A stretch of 64,000 nucleotides of DNA from Rhodospirillaceae bacterium (GTDB lineage Bacteria; Pseudomonadota; Alphaproteobacteria; Kiloniellales; DSM-21159), in NCBI GenBank assembly GCA_029265995.1, contig JAJUFM010000001.1, positions 1 to 64,000 of the forward strand, in the 5' to 3' direction. The translations under genes were made by a program, and so were the position numbers. This document shows, in pieces, positions 41,374 through 49,321 of the stretch. A model generated the notes under the pieces. That model worked only from the letters and a program-made list of their open reading frames with translations. It did no database searches and was not told the DNA's origin. The number at the start of each line of letters is the position of its first letter. Within the stretch, counting starts at the first letter, position 1.

Positions 41374-42036
41374 TCACCCCAAAGACGCTGCGGTAAGTGC
41401 AGCGCGCCTTTCCGCGGAACGGTCCCAGAGGTTGGGGACAGCCGAGGAGGAATAGCCTGATACAAAGGGCTTTTCCCTACCAGTGGCAGGGTCGAAAACC
41501 GCTCGAGCGACGCCTCCGATGTTCGCGCCATAGACATGAATGCTCACTGAGGTCCGTCCGGCCTCGTTGTTCGAAACCTCATGAATGTCGCCGATGGATG
41601 GCGAAACGGCATCGATCTCGCCCTGATGAAGCACTTCGCGCGAACCGACCTGCTCCAGCGCTCCGGAGGCGCTGCGCTGGAAGCGGGTGCTGGCTTCCGA
41701 TCCGCGCAGGACGCCGATCAGGCCCCAGACCGTATGATTATGAACCGGGGTCTTCTGGCCAGGTCCCCAAACGAAGCTAACGACTGAAAAGCGTTCCAAG
41801 GGATCGCAATGGAGCAGATACTGCTGATAGTGGTCCGGATGCGGCTGCGCATAGTCGTCCGGCAGCCAGCTGTCCTCCTCTAGCAAGCGCGACAGAATCG
41901 CCCTGCCCTCCTTCAGAACTAGCGCCTCTTCCGGGTTTCGCTCGATCAGCTGGGTAAAGGCGACGACGAAGCGGCGCAAGGGAGCAAGGCTGGTAGCTGG
42001 CGCACCCACGGAGTCCTCTCCTATCTGGTCAGGCAC
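41374..42036 (-). CDS. Thiol dioxygenase of the cysteine/3-mercaptopropionate dioxygenase family
   Basis: Non-haem iron enzyme that oxidises a small thiol to a sulfinate with O2. The 220-residue cupin has Fe ligands H99 and H101 in PVHNHTVWG and H152 in DIHEVSN, and an S-x-H-x-Y triad (S165, H167, Y169) in SVSIHVYG. The pattern HPDHYQQYLLHCDP with GQKTPVHNHTVWGLIGVLRG is closer to bacterial 3-mercaptopropionate dioxygenase than to mammalian cysteine dioxygenase. Start is a GTG that overlaps the DUF2783 stop by 8 bases. Last gene of a three-gene overlapping operon. Confidence 0.88.
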   Translation of the reverse strand: MPDQIGEDSVGAPATSLAPLRRFVVAFTQLIERNPEEALVLKEGRAILSRLLEEDSWLPDDYAQPHPDHYQQYLLHCDPLERFSVVSFVWGPGQKTPVHNHTVWGLIGVLRGSEASTRFQRSASGALEQVGSREVLHQGEIDAVSPSIGDIHEVSNNEAGRTSVSIHVYGANIGGVARAVFDPATGREKPFVSGYSSSAVPNLWDRSAERRAALTAASLG

Positions 42037-42283
42037 AAACGCTTGGCTTGACCTCTAATGTAGCATCCTCGCTTGCGGAAGGTGGCAGCTGTTGCGCAGA
42101 GCGAGCCCGCGCCACGAAGGTCGTCAGCACGCCGACATCCCCCACGTAGTTGGCCAGCATCAAAACAAGCCTGGCATTTAGGGCCGCGCTTTCTTCCCGG
42201 CTCAGGCCACGGTGAGCCTGAACAAGCGCCTCATAGAAGTCATCGCCCCCAGGTCCGAGGCGATCCGCAAACCACTCCTCCAT
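42029..42283 (-). CDS. DUF2783 family small protein
   Basis: The ATG at 42283 overlaps the stop of the monooxygenase gene (TGATG) and follows AAGGGGG; the product is 84 residues. The block GGDDFYEALVQAHRGLS then ALNARLVLMLANYVGD is the DUF2783 pattern. Members are known mainly from their position next to FAD-dependent monooxygenases; function is unknown, perhaps a partner or stability subunit. The longer upstream frame overlaps the monooxygenase and is not used. Confidence 0.8.
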   Translation of the reverse strand: MEEWFADRLGPGGDDFYEALVQAHRGLSREESAALNARLVLMLANYVGDVGVLTTFVARARSAQQLPPSASEDATLEVKPSVCA

Positions 42284-43878
42284 CACGTCCCCCTTGTAAG
42301 TTCTGCTGCCACCGCAGCTCGGACAAGCGAAGGGTCGGGCGTCCGGAAAGTGGCGCAAACATGCTGATCTGGTCGGAAGAGATAGGAAAGGCCCTGGCCA
42401 TAGCGCGCCAGCGCATAGCCTTCACGATCGACGAGACCGCGGCCTCTGGTGCCAACCTGCAACTGCTTGATTCCGGGGATGGCAGGCACTGCCTCATCAC
42501 CGAAGGTCACCAGTGTGAAGCCGCCTCCCAGATGGTTCAGCAGCCAGGTCGGCTGTCCCCCTCGTTCCAGCGGAGCATCGAGCGCCACCCTGCCCGGTGC
42601 CAGCGGCGCATCTTCGGCATGGCTCTCTGGCCCATAAAAACCTTCAAGCGAACAAGGAAGCGATAGACGCCCGGAATTGATGAGGCGCCGCGCGAAAGGC
42701 ATGTCAGTCGAAAGGTCAAAAACAGCGCGGCGCAGCAGCTCTTCCATTTCCGATGAAGGCGTCATGAAGGAGGTGGTACGCAGGGAGTTACGGATGTTCT
42801 CGTCAGCGCCGTACAGGCGTTCGTCGTTGTAGACTTCGAGAAGGCTTTGCGGCGCCTCCCCCCTGATCAGGGCAGCCAGGCGCCAGCCCAGTGCGTCCAC
42901 ATCCTGGATTCCCCCATTTCCGCCGCGAGCGCCGAAAGGGGAGACCACGTGCGCGCTATCGCCCGCAAAGATCACCCTTCCATGGACGAAGCGGTCCAGC
43001 CGACTGCATTGGAAACTGTAGACGGAAACGGTGTCGATCTCGAAGGGACGCTCGCCCACGATCGCCTTGATCCGGGGCACAACCTTCTCGTGTCTGGTTT
43101 CTTCCTGCGGATCCGCCCCAGGACCCAAATGCAGATCGATGCGGTAGAGGTCGTCGGGTTGCTTGTGCAGCAGTGCCGATTGTCCGCTGTGAAATGTGGG
43201 CTCGAACCAGAAGCGGCGATCCGCTGGAAAATCGGCCTGCATCTCGATGTCGGCGATCAGGAAGCGCTCCTCGAAACGCCGCCCCTTCAGATCGAGATCA
43301 AGCAGGCCACGAAGGGTGGATCTGGCCCCATCGCAGGCCACCACATAGGCTGCCTCTAGATCATACGGCCCATCCGGTGTCTCGACATGTAAACGGACGT
43401 GATCCGGCTTGGTCTCGACCCCCGTGACCCTGTTTAGAAAGCGCAGTTGGATTAGCTCGGGAAACTGCCGCACTCGATCGACTAGATACTCCTCGACGTA
43501 ATACTGCTGCAAATTGATGAAAGCGGGCATCTTGTGCGCTGCTTCCGGCTGCAGATCGAAGGAGTAGAGCTCCCTGTCGCGGTGATAGACACGGCCGATC
43601 TTCCAGGTAACGCCCTTCGCCAGCATGCGATCGCCGACGCCCAACCTGTCAAAGATTTCCAGCGTGCGTTTCGCCCAGCAGATGGCCCGGGATCCGCGCG
43701 AAACCATGTCGTTGTCATCGAGCAGAACTGATGAAATGCCCTGCAACGCCAGATCGATGGCAAGCGCCAGGCCGATCGGCCCAGCCCCAACGATCGCCAC
43801 GCTATAGCGGCCTGGGCCCGCGCCAGAGAGTTCCGGCGGCGCAAGATATCCCAATCGCTTGTACTGGTAGCGCGCCAT
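42283..43878 (-). CDS. FAD-dependent aromatic-type monooxygenase
   Basis: Flavoprotein hydroxylase of the PHBH/MhpA class. The 531-residue protein has the Rossmann motif VAIVGAGPIGLALAIDLA near residue 28, the DG motif in VVACDGARSTLRGLL, the GD motif in VIFAGDSAHVVSPFGARGGN, and a C-terminal thioredoxin-like region from about 440. Substrate cannot be read off. The tight coupling to DUF2783 and a thiol dioxygenase suggests breakdown of a compound that yields a mercapto acid, or two linked oxidation steps; that is inference. Confidence 0.88.
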   Translation of the reverse strand: MARYQYKRLGYLAPPELSGAGPGRYSVAIVGAGPIGLALAIDLALQGISSVLLDDNDMVSRGSRAICWAKRTLEIFDRLGVGDRMLAKGVTWKIGRVYHRDRELYSFDLQPEAAHKMPAFINLQQYYVEEYLVDRVRQFPELIQLRFLNRVTGVETKPDHVRLHVETPDGPYDLEAAYVVACDGARSTLRGLLDLDLKGRRFEERFLIADIEMQADFPADRRFWFEPTFHSGQSALLHKQPDDLYRIDLHLGPGADPQEETRHEKVVPRIKAIVGERPFEIDTVSVYSFQCSRLDRFVHGRVIFAGDSAHVVSPFGARGGNGGIQDVDALGWRLAALIRGEAPQSLLEVYNDERLYGADENIRNSLRTTSFMTPSSEMEELLRRAVFDLSTDMPFARRLINSGRLSLPCSLEGFYGPESHAEDAPLAPGRVALDAPLERGGQPTWLLNHLGGGFTLVTFGDEAVPAIPGIKQLQVGTRGRGLVDREGYALARYGQGLSYLFRPDQHVCATFRTPDPSLVRAAVAAELTRGT

Positions 43879-43998
43879 GCTCCTCCCCCTTGGAGCAAGC
43901 CTCGATTAAGGCGAGCCGCGAGTTGTCTCACCTCTTATAGTAGAGTAGCCGGCCTGAATGCAATGCGTTCTACTGTTTTGGATTTGAGCAAGTGCGCG

Positions 43999-44688
43999 TT
44001 ATGCGGGCGTCTCGATCCGTCGGGACCAGTCTTCTGTCTGACCACTCGACAGTCGCTTCTCTGCAAGCTGTCGCCAGCTTTCCGGCAGACCGGGCAGCGC
44101 AGCAAACTCAGCCAGTGCTGCCTGGTTCAAGCAGTCGCGATACAGAAGCGTGGTGGTCCTTTGGATGGTCCAGCGCGGATTGGGGCGGGCTTCAAGATGC
44201 CCGACGTCGCCGGCTTGCAGCACGCCTGCGCGAAGAACTCTGAAATACCAGCCGCTGCGGCCGCTTTGCTGCACCAGGCGTGCCATATCCCTGCGGCCGA
44301 AGCGCAGGTTGAGCCTCCAGCACGGCTGCCGGCCCTGACTCACTTCCAGAAGGCAGCCGCCCAAGCTCCAGCGGTCACCCAGGCAAAGGTCCTCTTCGCT
44401 TAGGCCTCCCACCACCAGGTTCTCGCCGAAGGCGCCAGGGCGAAAAAGCTCTGCCTGTTCCGGCAATTCGCCGGCCCATGCGGCATAGTGACAAGCCGGG
44501 TAGGCATGCAGCGCCTTTTCAGGGCCCCCGTGATGTCGGCGGTCGCCCTGTTCGTCCCCCTCGAGGCCGTCGGGCGTAGCCTTCAGCGCGCCCTCGACAC
44601 GTTCCTTGAAAATGCCGCTCGAGACGCCTTTTGGCCCGAGCGGACGCACCTTGCCCCTGCGCAACTCAAGAAGTGTAAAGGTCGTCAT
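43999..44688 (-). CDS. MOSC domain protein, YiiM-like
   Basis: MOSC proteins bind the molybdenum cofactor and in the YiiM group reduce N-hydroxylated compounds. The 229-residue protein has DGLEGDEQGDRRHHGGPEKALHAYP, split around the usual H-G-G block, FGENLVVGGLSEEDLCLGD, and the cofactor-ligand Cys in QGRQPCWRLNLRFG. A C-terminal 3-alpha segment follows. Length matches YiiM. It is 120 bases from the monooxygenase gene on the same strand; no molybdenum gene is adjacent other than msrP about 0.5 kb upstream. Confidence 0.88.
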   Translation of the reverse strand: MTTFTLLELRRGKVRPLGPKGVSSGIFKERVEGALKATPDGLEGDEQGDRRHHGGPEKALHAYPACHYAAWAGELPEQAELFRPGAFGENLVVGGLSEEDLCLGDRWSLGGCLLEVSQGRQPCWRLNLRFGRRDMARLVQQSGRSGWYFRVLRAGVLQAGDVGHLEARPNPRWTIQRTTTLLYRDCLNQAALAEFAALPGLPESWRQLAEKRLSSGQTEDWSRRIETPA

Positions 44689-44766
44689 GATAGGCCCTTT
44701 AGCCGGCAGGCGGTGCCTGGTCAGGGTGAAACTTTGCGGGATGACCAGGCACGATGAAGCGGGGCA

Positions 44767-45084
44767 TCAGGCTCGGCCGCTTGGCGCACCGTCTGCGAAA
44801 AGATCGGGCCCGCGCTGATCGATGATCTGCTTGCCTTTGGTGATCGTGAAGGCTGCCGCGTCCTCGCGAGTAGCAAAGGTGTCGGCGCGTTGGAAAACGC
44901 GCTCCATCTCCCCGCCCTCTGCCTTGGTGATCACGCCAGCCACCCGCCATTGGCCATTTTGCTGTTCTGGAGCCGCGTGGATGAGGTAGCCCTGATACTC
45001 CACAGGCTCATCGCGCTGTGGCGTGGCGGGTTCGGATGATGGCGCGGAACCGCCGCCGAAAAGACGTGATAGAAAAGAAGCCAT
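44767..45084 (-). CDS. HlyU family protein
   Basis: The 105-residue protein carries the HlyU pattern of the alphaproteobacterial type: VEYQGYLIHAAPEQQNGQWR, AGVITKAEGGEMERVFQRAD and GKQIIDQRGPDLF. The family name comes from a Vibrio regulator of haemolysin, but these small members lack a visible helix-turn-helix and their role is unknown. The N terminus is hydrophobic then Ser/Pro rich. It follows msrP by 24 bases, in the place where msrQ is often found. Confidence 0.82.
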   Translation of the reverse strand: MASFLSRLFGGGSAPSSEPATPQRDEPVEYQGYLIHAAPEQQNGQWRVAGVITKAEGGEMERVFQRADTFATREDAAAFTITKGKQIIDQRGPDLFADGAPSGRA

Positions 45085-45108
45085 GTTGCTAGTTAATCAT
45101 GCAAGGCC

Positions 45109-46122
45109 CTACATGAACAGCCTCTCCGACTGCGCATCCAGGCCCGCATAAAGACCCGCCACCTCCTCGGCATAGCCATTGAAGAGCTGTGTGGGCACCT
45201 CTTCCTTCGTTCCCAGCACCCTTTCCGACGCCTGCGACCAGCGTGGATGCGGCACCTCCGGATTGACGTTGGCCCAGAAGCCATACTCGTTCGCGGCGAT
45301 GGCTTCCCAGAAGGTCGTCGGGCGCTGCTCCACGAAGTCGATGGCAACCACAGACTTGATGGACTTGAAGCCGTACTTCCACGGCACCACCAGGCGAAGC
45401 GGTGCGCCATTCTGAGGCGGCAGGGGCTTGCCATAGATGCCGGTCGCCATGAAAGCCAGTTCGTGCCCAGCCTCCTCCATAGTCAGCCCTTCCTGATAGG
45501 GCCAGGGATACCAGCTTGCGCGCAAGCCCCGCATGACATCAGGTTGCTCCGCCGTGGTGAAGCGGACATAGCGAGCACTACTCAATGGCTGGGCCAGCTT
45601 CAGCAGGTGTGAAAGCTGGAAGCCCGACCAGGGCACGACCATCGACCAGGCTTCAACGCAGCGAAGTCGATAAACCCGCTCCTCCAACGGAACGCGAGCC
45701 AGAAGATCGTCAATGGCGATTTCCTGAGGCTTCTCGACTGCGCCGCCGATCGCAACAGTCCAGGGCCGCAGCTTCAGCTTCGATGCCGCGGACCAGATGG
45801 TCTTGGAAGAGCCGAACTCGTAGAAATTGTTGTAGGTGGTCGCCAGGTTCTCGTCCGTAATAGCGCGGGCAACCTGAAAGGCTTCGTTACGCGGCACCGG
45901 ATAAAGACCGGCCGAGGGATCATTGATCGCGGAACTGCTTTCGCCCGCAGCCGCTCCGGCAGGAGGGGCTGCCTCGCCACACCCCGCAAGCACGCCTCCG
46001 CTAAAGAGCAGGAGGGATCCAGCCCCGGCGTACTGCATGAACTGGCGGCGCTGCCGGTATATCCCTTCCGGAGTCGTCGCTGTCTCGGGTAGTTCCCAGG
46101 TCCGGCGGCGCTTGATCAACAT
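45109..46122 (-). CDS. msrP: Periplasmic methionine sulfoxide reductase catalytic subunit MsrP
   Basis: Molybdopterin enzyme that repairs oxidised methionine in envelope proteins. The 337-residue protein has a twin-arginine signal (RRQFMQ at 25-30) followed by a hydrophobic stretch with the lipobox-like LAGC ending at C48, so the mature enzyme may be a lipoprotein. The Mo-ligand cysteine is C155 in YRLRCVEAWSMVVPW. Other blocks: NNFYEFGSSK, WYPWPYQEGL and PWKYGFKSIKS. No msrQ membrane partner lies next to it. The start follows a weak GGAGACC site; residues 1-20 are long for a signal. Confidence 0.94.
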   Translation of the reverse strand: MLIKRRRTWELPETATTPEGIYRQRRQFMQYAGAGSLLLFSGGVLAGCGEAAPPAGAAAGESSSAINDPSAGLYPVPRNEAFQVARAITDENLATTYNNFYEFGSSKTIWSAASKLKLRPWTVAIGGAVEKPQEIAIDDLLARVPLEERVYRLRCVEAWSMVVPWSGFQLSHLLKLAQPLSSARYVRFTTAEQPDVMRGLRASWYPWPYQEGLTMEEAGHELAFMATGIYGKPLPPQNGAPLRLVVPWKYGFKSIKSVVAIDFVEQRPTTFWEAIAANEYGFWANVNPEVPHPRWSQASERVLGTKEEVPTQLFNGYAEEVAGLYAGLDAQSERLFM

Positions 46123-46294
46123 GGCCGGTCTCCCTGTAAGGGTACGGCCTCAGGGCCCATCCAAAAGACCGTTCCAGGCGCAGAGATTATAGCAGAAGGC
46201 AGCCTGGATCGGGAGGTGCATTCCTGCCGCGCCTGGATCTTTTACATTCCGCTGGACGAGCTTTTGCTGAAAAGCTTTTGCTATAGAAGAGAAA

Positions 46295-46322
46295 AGCCGG
46301 CCCCACTTGAATGGAGCCGGCT
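46295..46322 (-). terminator. Intrinsic terminator after dps
   Basis: On the minus strand AGCCGGCTCCA pairs with TGGGGCCGGCT around a 6-base loop and is followed by TTTTCTCTT. It is about 85 bases beyond the dps stop. Nothing else is seen in the 285 bases between msrP and dps. Confidence 0.7.
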
Positions 46323-46407
46323 AGACCTGCACCGGGTCGTCGGCGCTCCTGACCGCCTCGCGCTTCAAGGCGAAGCGGGTCGGGCCGATCTGCTGATGCC
46401 AAACGTC

Positions 46408-46875
46408 CTACTTGAGGTGGGAGCGGAGCATCCAGGCGGCCTTTTCGTGGGCCGCAAGCCGTTCAGTCAGCAAATCCAGCGTTGCTTCATCGTTCCCAGC
46501 TTCAGCAGTTGGGAAGACCGAGCGGATCGTCCGCGCAGTAGCTTCGTTATCCGCCACCAGCTGCTCGATCATCTTCTCCCAAGAGGGCACTCCCTCCTCT
46601 TCCGTGAGGCTGGTCCGCTCGGCAAAGGCCTTGTAGGTGCCTGGCGCCGGCTGCCCGAGCATGCGAATGCGCTCAGCGACCTCATCCACGGCTGCCGCCA
46701 ACTCGGTGTACTGCTCCTCGAAAAGGTTGTGCAGCGAGGCGAAGTGGGGCCCCGTAACGTTCCAGTGGAAGTTGTGGGTCTTGAGGTAGAGCGTGTAGGT
46801 GTCCGCCAGCACCTTTCCGAGACCTTCCGCGATAGCCTTGCGATCTTCTTCAGAAATTCCCGTGTTCAGAGCCAT
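46408..46875 (-). CDS. dps: Dps family iron-storage and DNA-protection protein
   Basis: Dodecameric mini-ferritin that oxidises Fe(II) with peroxide and stores it. The 155-residue protein has the Dps ferroxidase residues at the dimer interface: H37 in KTHNFHWNVTGPHF, then D64 and E68 in AAVDEVAERI. There is no long basic tail, so DNA binding is not obvious. AAGGAG lies 8 bases before the ATG. A hairpin at 46898-46915 (GCGGGC/GCCCGC) sits just upstream of the ribosome site, and an Irr-type palindrome lies about 100 bases upstream. Confidence 0.95.
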   Translation of the reverse strand: MALNTGISEEDRKAIAEGLGKVLADTYTLYLKTHNFHWNVTGPHFASLHNLFEEQYTELAAAVDEVAERIRMLGQPAPGTYKAFAERTSLTEEEGVPSWEKMIEQLVADNEATARTIRSVFPTAEAGNDEATLDLLTERLAAHEKAAWMLRSHLK

Positions 46876-47237
46876 AGGCTTTCTCCTTTTGATTTTTGCG
46901 GGCAGAACGGCCCGCCCCCGCGTGATGTTCTACTAATTGTATATGGGCTCTTCGGAGCCAGAACCAAGCACTTTTTAGAATCTTTCTAAACTGGCTCGGG
47001 GCTCCTGGATCAGTTCCACCCAAGCCAGCACGTGTCAGGCCTCTAAGGTTCCCAAAAAGGGGAAGCGCCGCCGCTATCACGCACGTCATTGCGCCACGTC
47101 CTTTCCAAAAAATCCACCTTAGAAGCCTTCATGCAGTGCCATCCAGCAGCTTCAATAACCGAACGAAACGCAACGCTCCTTGTCGAGAAGTCTCAAGCCA
47201 AGGGAGCGCCTGAGACAGGAAAGCCAGCGTGTCTGCC
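46876..47237. other. Intergenic region upstream of dps
   Basis: These 362 bases hold the dps leader with a 6-base-pair hairpin (46898-46915), a candidate -10 TACAAT on the minus strand at 46936-46941 without a good -35, and the palindrome at 46974-46990. From 47000 to 47237 no gene is supported; a 104-codon minus-strand frame there overlaps the methyltransferase gene and has no family features. Confidence 0.6.
46974..46990. promoter_or_regulatory. Iron control element (Irr box) upstream of dps
   Basis: TTTAGAA-TCT-TTCTAAA is a perfect 7-3-7 palindrome and matches the ICE motif bound by the heme-responsive regulator Irr in Alphaproteobacteria. It lies 33 bases upstream of the candidate -10 (TACAAT) of dps. 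Position just upstream of a promoter would allow either activation or repression. No irr gene is in the window. Confidence 0.75.
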
Positions 47238-48176
47238 CTAACTTTCAGAAGCCTTCCGTTGGGTCCGACCAGCCATGGCTCCGGTGCCTTTCTCGGGTAC
47301 GCCGAGTGCATCAGCCAGCCGCGCGGTGGCGCTACCCGGGCGCAAAGGCTGGGGCTGCGCCGCATCTGGTGCCCACCCAGCCATCCAGAAAATCTCGAAG
47401 GTGACCGGCAATCGTCCGTCTGCGAGGGCAAAGCGCTCCCCATAGATCTCCAATGCCCGCAGCAAGACCTCGCGTCTCAGTCCCCGCCGCGAACGCTCCA
47501 CCAAGGCATTGGCCGCCCCCATACCGCGCAGCTCCGCCAGAAGCTTGAGCGGATCCCCATAGCTGACGGTCAAGGCGTCCCGGTCGGCAACCGGCAAGGC
47601 AAAGCCTGCCCGCTGCAGCAGGCCGGCCACATCGCGAAGTTGCGCAAAGGCCGAGACTCGGGGCGCCGCCCCTCCAGAGATCTCGATCTCGGCCAACATC
47701 AAGGACGATCTCAGTTCGTGCAGCGTGTCTCCGCCGATGAGGGCAGCGAGGAAAAGGCCATCCGGTTTCAGACACTGCCGGATCTGCAGCAAAGACCCCG
47801 GCAGATCGTTTACCCACTGCAGATCGAGCAAGCTGACCACAAGATCGAAACTCTGTGGCGCAAAGGGCAGCGCCTCCTCGTCGGCCGCAAGCGCCGCTTG
47901 CCCGTTGGCCGCCGCGCAGCGCGCCATCTTCGGCGAGAAATCCGCCTGGATGACGCGCTCCACACCCCGATGCGCCAGCAACCGCGGCGCCAAAGTGCCG
48001 CCGTAGCAGCCAAGATCGAGAACCAGCGGAAAGTCTCGGCGAACCTCGGCGAGGCGCTCCACCAAGCGTTCTGTCATCTCTTTGTGAAGGAAATCATGGG
48101 TGCGCCACCCTGGGGCGGCGCGATCCCTGTTCCGGCGCACGGCGCGTCGATCAAAGACCTGCATGGAATCGTTCAT
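47238..48176 (-). CDS. Class I SAM-dependent methyltransferase, BioC/NDUFAF5-like
   Basis: The 312-residue protein has a start block MQVFDRRAVRRNRDRAAPGW, the SAM motif LVLDLGCYGGTLAPRL, ADFSPKMA as motif II, and FDLVVSLLDLQWVNDLPG followed by LKPDGLFLAALIGGDTLHEL. This arrangement matches the alphaproteobacterial homologues of mitochondrial NDUFAF5, which acts on a complex I subunit; BioC is the other relative. No bio gene is nearby, which favours the NDUFAF5 type. The start could be Met1 or Met5. Divergent from comF with about 10 bases between starts. Confidence 0.85.
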   Translation of the reverse strand: MNDSMQVFDRRAVRRNRDRAAPGWRTHDFLHKEMTERLVERLAEVRRDFPLVLDLGCYGGTLAPRLLAHRGVERVIQADFSPKMARCAAANGQAALAADEEALPFAPQSFDLVVSLLDLQWVNDLPGSLLQIRQCLKPDGLFLAALIGGDTLHELRSSLMLAEIEISGGAAPRVSAFAQLRDVAGLLQRAGFALPVADRDALTVSYGDPLKLLAELRGMGAANALVERSRRGLRREVLLRALEIYGERFALADGRLPVTFEIFWMAGWAPDAAQPQPLRPGSATARLADALGVPEKGTGAMAGRTQRKASES

Positions 48177-48186
48177 GGTAGGAGAT

Positions 48187-48987
48187 ATGGACCGAGGCGC
48201 GGCTGGACAAAAGCCCGAAGCCTTTGATCAGGCTCGTCCTGGCTCGTCGCTTGTGCTACGCGGCGGGCGCCGGTTTCTCGATTTGCTGTTGCCGCCGCGC
48301 TGCCTTGCCTGCGGCTGCCTGGTTCGGCTCGACGGCACGCTTTGCCTGCCCTGCTGGAGCGCGCTCCACCTCCTGGCGCCCCCGCAATGTGAAAGCTGCG
48401 GTCTGCCTTTCGAACATGAGCAGCCTCCCGGCAGCCTTTGCGGCGCTTGCCTGAGGGAAGCGCCGCCGTGGCAGCGGGCACGCGCAGCCCTCGCCTATGA
48501 CGACGGCAGCAAGGGGATGATCCTGCGGTTCAAGCATGCGGATTACACTCAGGCCGCACCGACCTTCGCGCTCTGGATGGAACGTGCTGCCGGTTCGCTG
48601 TTGCATGAGGCCGATCTGATCGTGCCTGTCCCCCTGCACCGCTGGCGGCTGTTCTATCGCCGCTACAACCAGGCTGCGCTGCTGGCACAGGCCCTGGGCA
48701 AGCTAGGGCGCAAGCAGGTCATTCCGGATCTTCTCTTGCGCTACAAGCGCACGTCTTCCCAAGGTCACCTCTCGCCGCAGCAGCGCCGCCGCAATGTTGC
48801 CGGAGCCTTCAAAGTTCAGCCGCGCTGGAAACCACTGCTGCAGGAAGCACGCGTCCTGCTGGTCGATGATGTGCTGACCAGCGGTGCTACCCTCGGCGCC
48901 TGCAGCAGGACCCTGTACCGAGCAGGGGCCCGCGCCGTGGATGTCCTTACATTGGCGCGCGTCCTGCGCCCTCTGCCGCCCAAATGA
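48187..48987 (+). CDS. ComF family phosphoribosyltransferase-like protein
   Basis: The 266-residue protein has an N-terminal zinc-ribbon-like segment with cysteine pairs (CLACGCLV, LCLPCWS, CESCGLPFE, LCGACLRE) and a C-terminal phosphoribosyltransferase fold with LIVPVPLHRWRLFYRRYNQA and the PRPP loop VLLVDDVLTSGATLGACS. ComF proteins take part in DNA uptake in competent bacteria; in other species they are linked to DNA metabolism without proof of catalysis. The ATG at 48187 follows GGAG; Met at 48175 is an alternative that would overlap the divergent methyltransferase start. Confidence 0.9.
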   Translation: MDRGAAGQKPEAFDQARPGSSLVLRGGRRFLDLLLPPRCLACGCLVRLDGTLCLPCWSALHLLAPPQCESCGLPFEHEQPPGSLCGACLREAPPWQRARAALAYDDGSKGMILRFKHADYTQAAPTFALWMERAAGSLLHEADLIVPVPLHRWRLFYRRYNQAALLAQALGKLGRKQVIPDLLLRYKRTSSQGHLSPQQRRRNVAGAFKVQPRWKPLLQEARVLLVDDVLTSGATLGACSRTLYRAGARAVDVLTLARVLRPLPPK

Positions 48988-49060
48988 GCAGGCACACCTT
49001 TCGTGCAGACGCGACCGTACTATATGGTCACAGGAGCTGTTCACGCGGACCGAGAGACCA

Positions 49061-49321
49061 ATGCCCAAAATCGAGATCTACACCACCTTCTTTTGCCCCT
49101 TCTGCATCCGAGCAAAGCGTCTGCTCGACAACAAGGGGGTCGAGTATGAAGAAATCGATGCCGGCAGCGCCCAGGTTCGCACGGCCATGCGCCAGCGCGC
49201 CGGCCGCAACTCAGTGCCGCAAATCTTCATTGGTGAGCGCCACATCGGCGGTTGCGACGACCTTTTCGCTCTCGAAGCAAAGGGCGAATTGGATGAGCTC
49301 CTGCAGGGAGAAGCGGCATGA
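49061..49321 (+). CDS. grxC: Glutaredoxin 3 (GrxC)
   Basis: Glutathione-dependent dithiol oxidoreductase. The 86-residue protein has the CPFC active site at C12-C15 in YTTFFCPFCIRAKRLL, the cis-proline loop NSVPQIFIGERHIGG, and the terminal helix LDELLQGEA. Length matches GrxC. It lies 73 bases after comF and its stop overlaps the next start (ATGA), a common comF-grxC-nitrilase arrangement in Alphaproteobacteria. Confidence 0.96.
   Translation: MPKIEIYTTFFCPFCIRAKRLLDNKGVEYEEIDAGSAQVRTAMRQRAGRNSVPQIFIGERHIGGCDDLFALEAKGELDELLQGEAA

Noticed and set aside
47129-47443. 104-codon minus-strand frame overlapping the end of the methyltransferase
   Set aside because: Considered as a frameshifted C terminus, but the methyltransferase is complete without it and the frame has no recognisable family.
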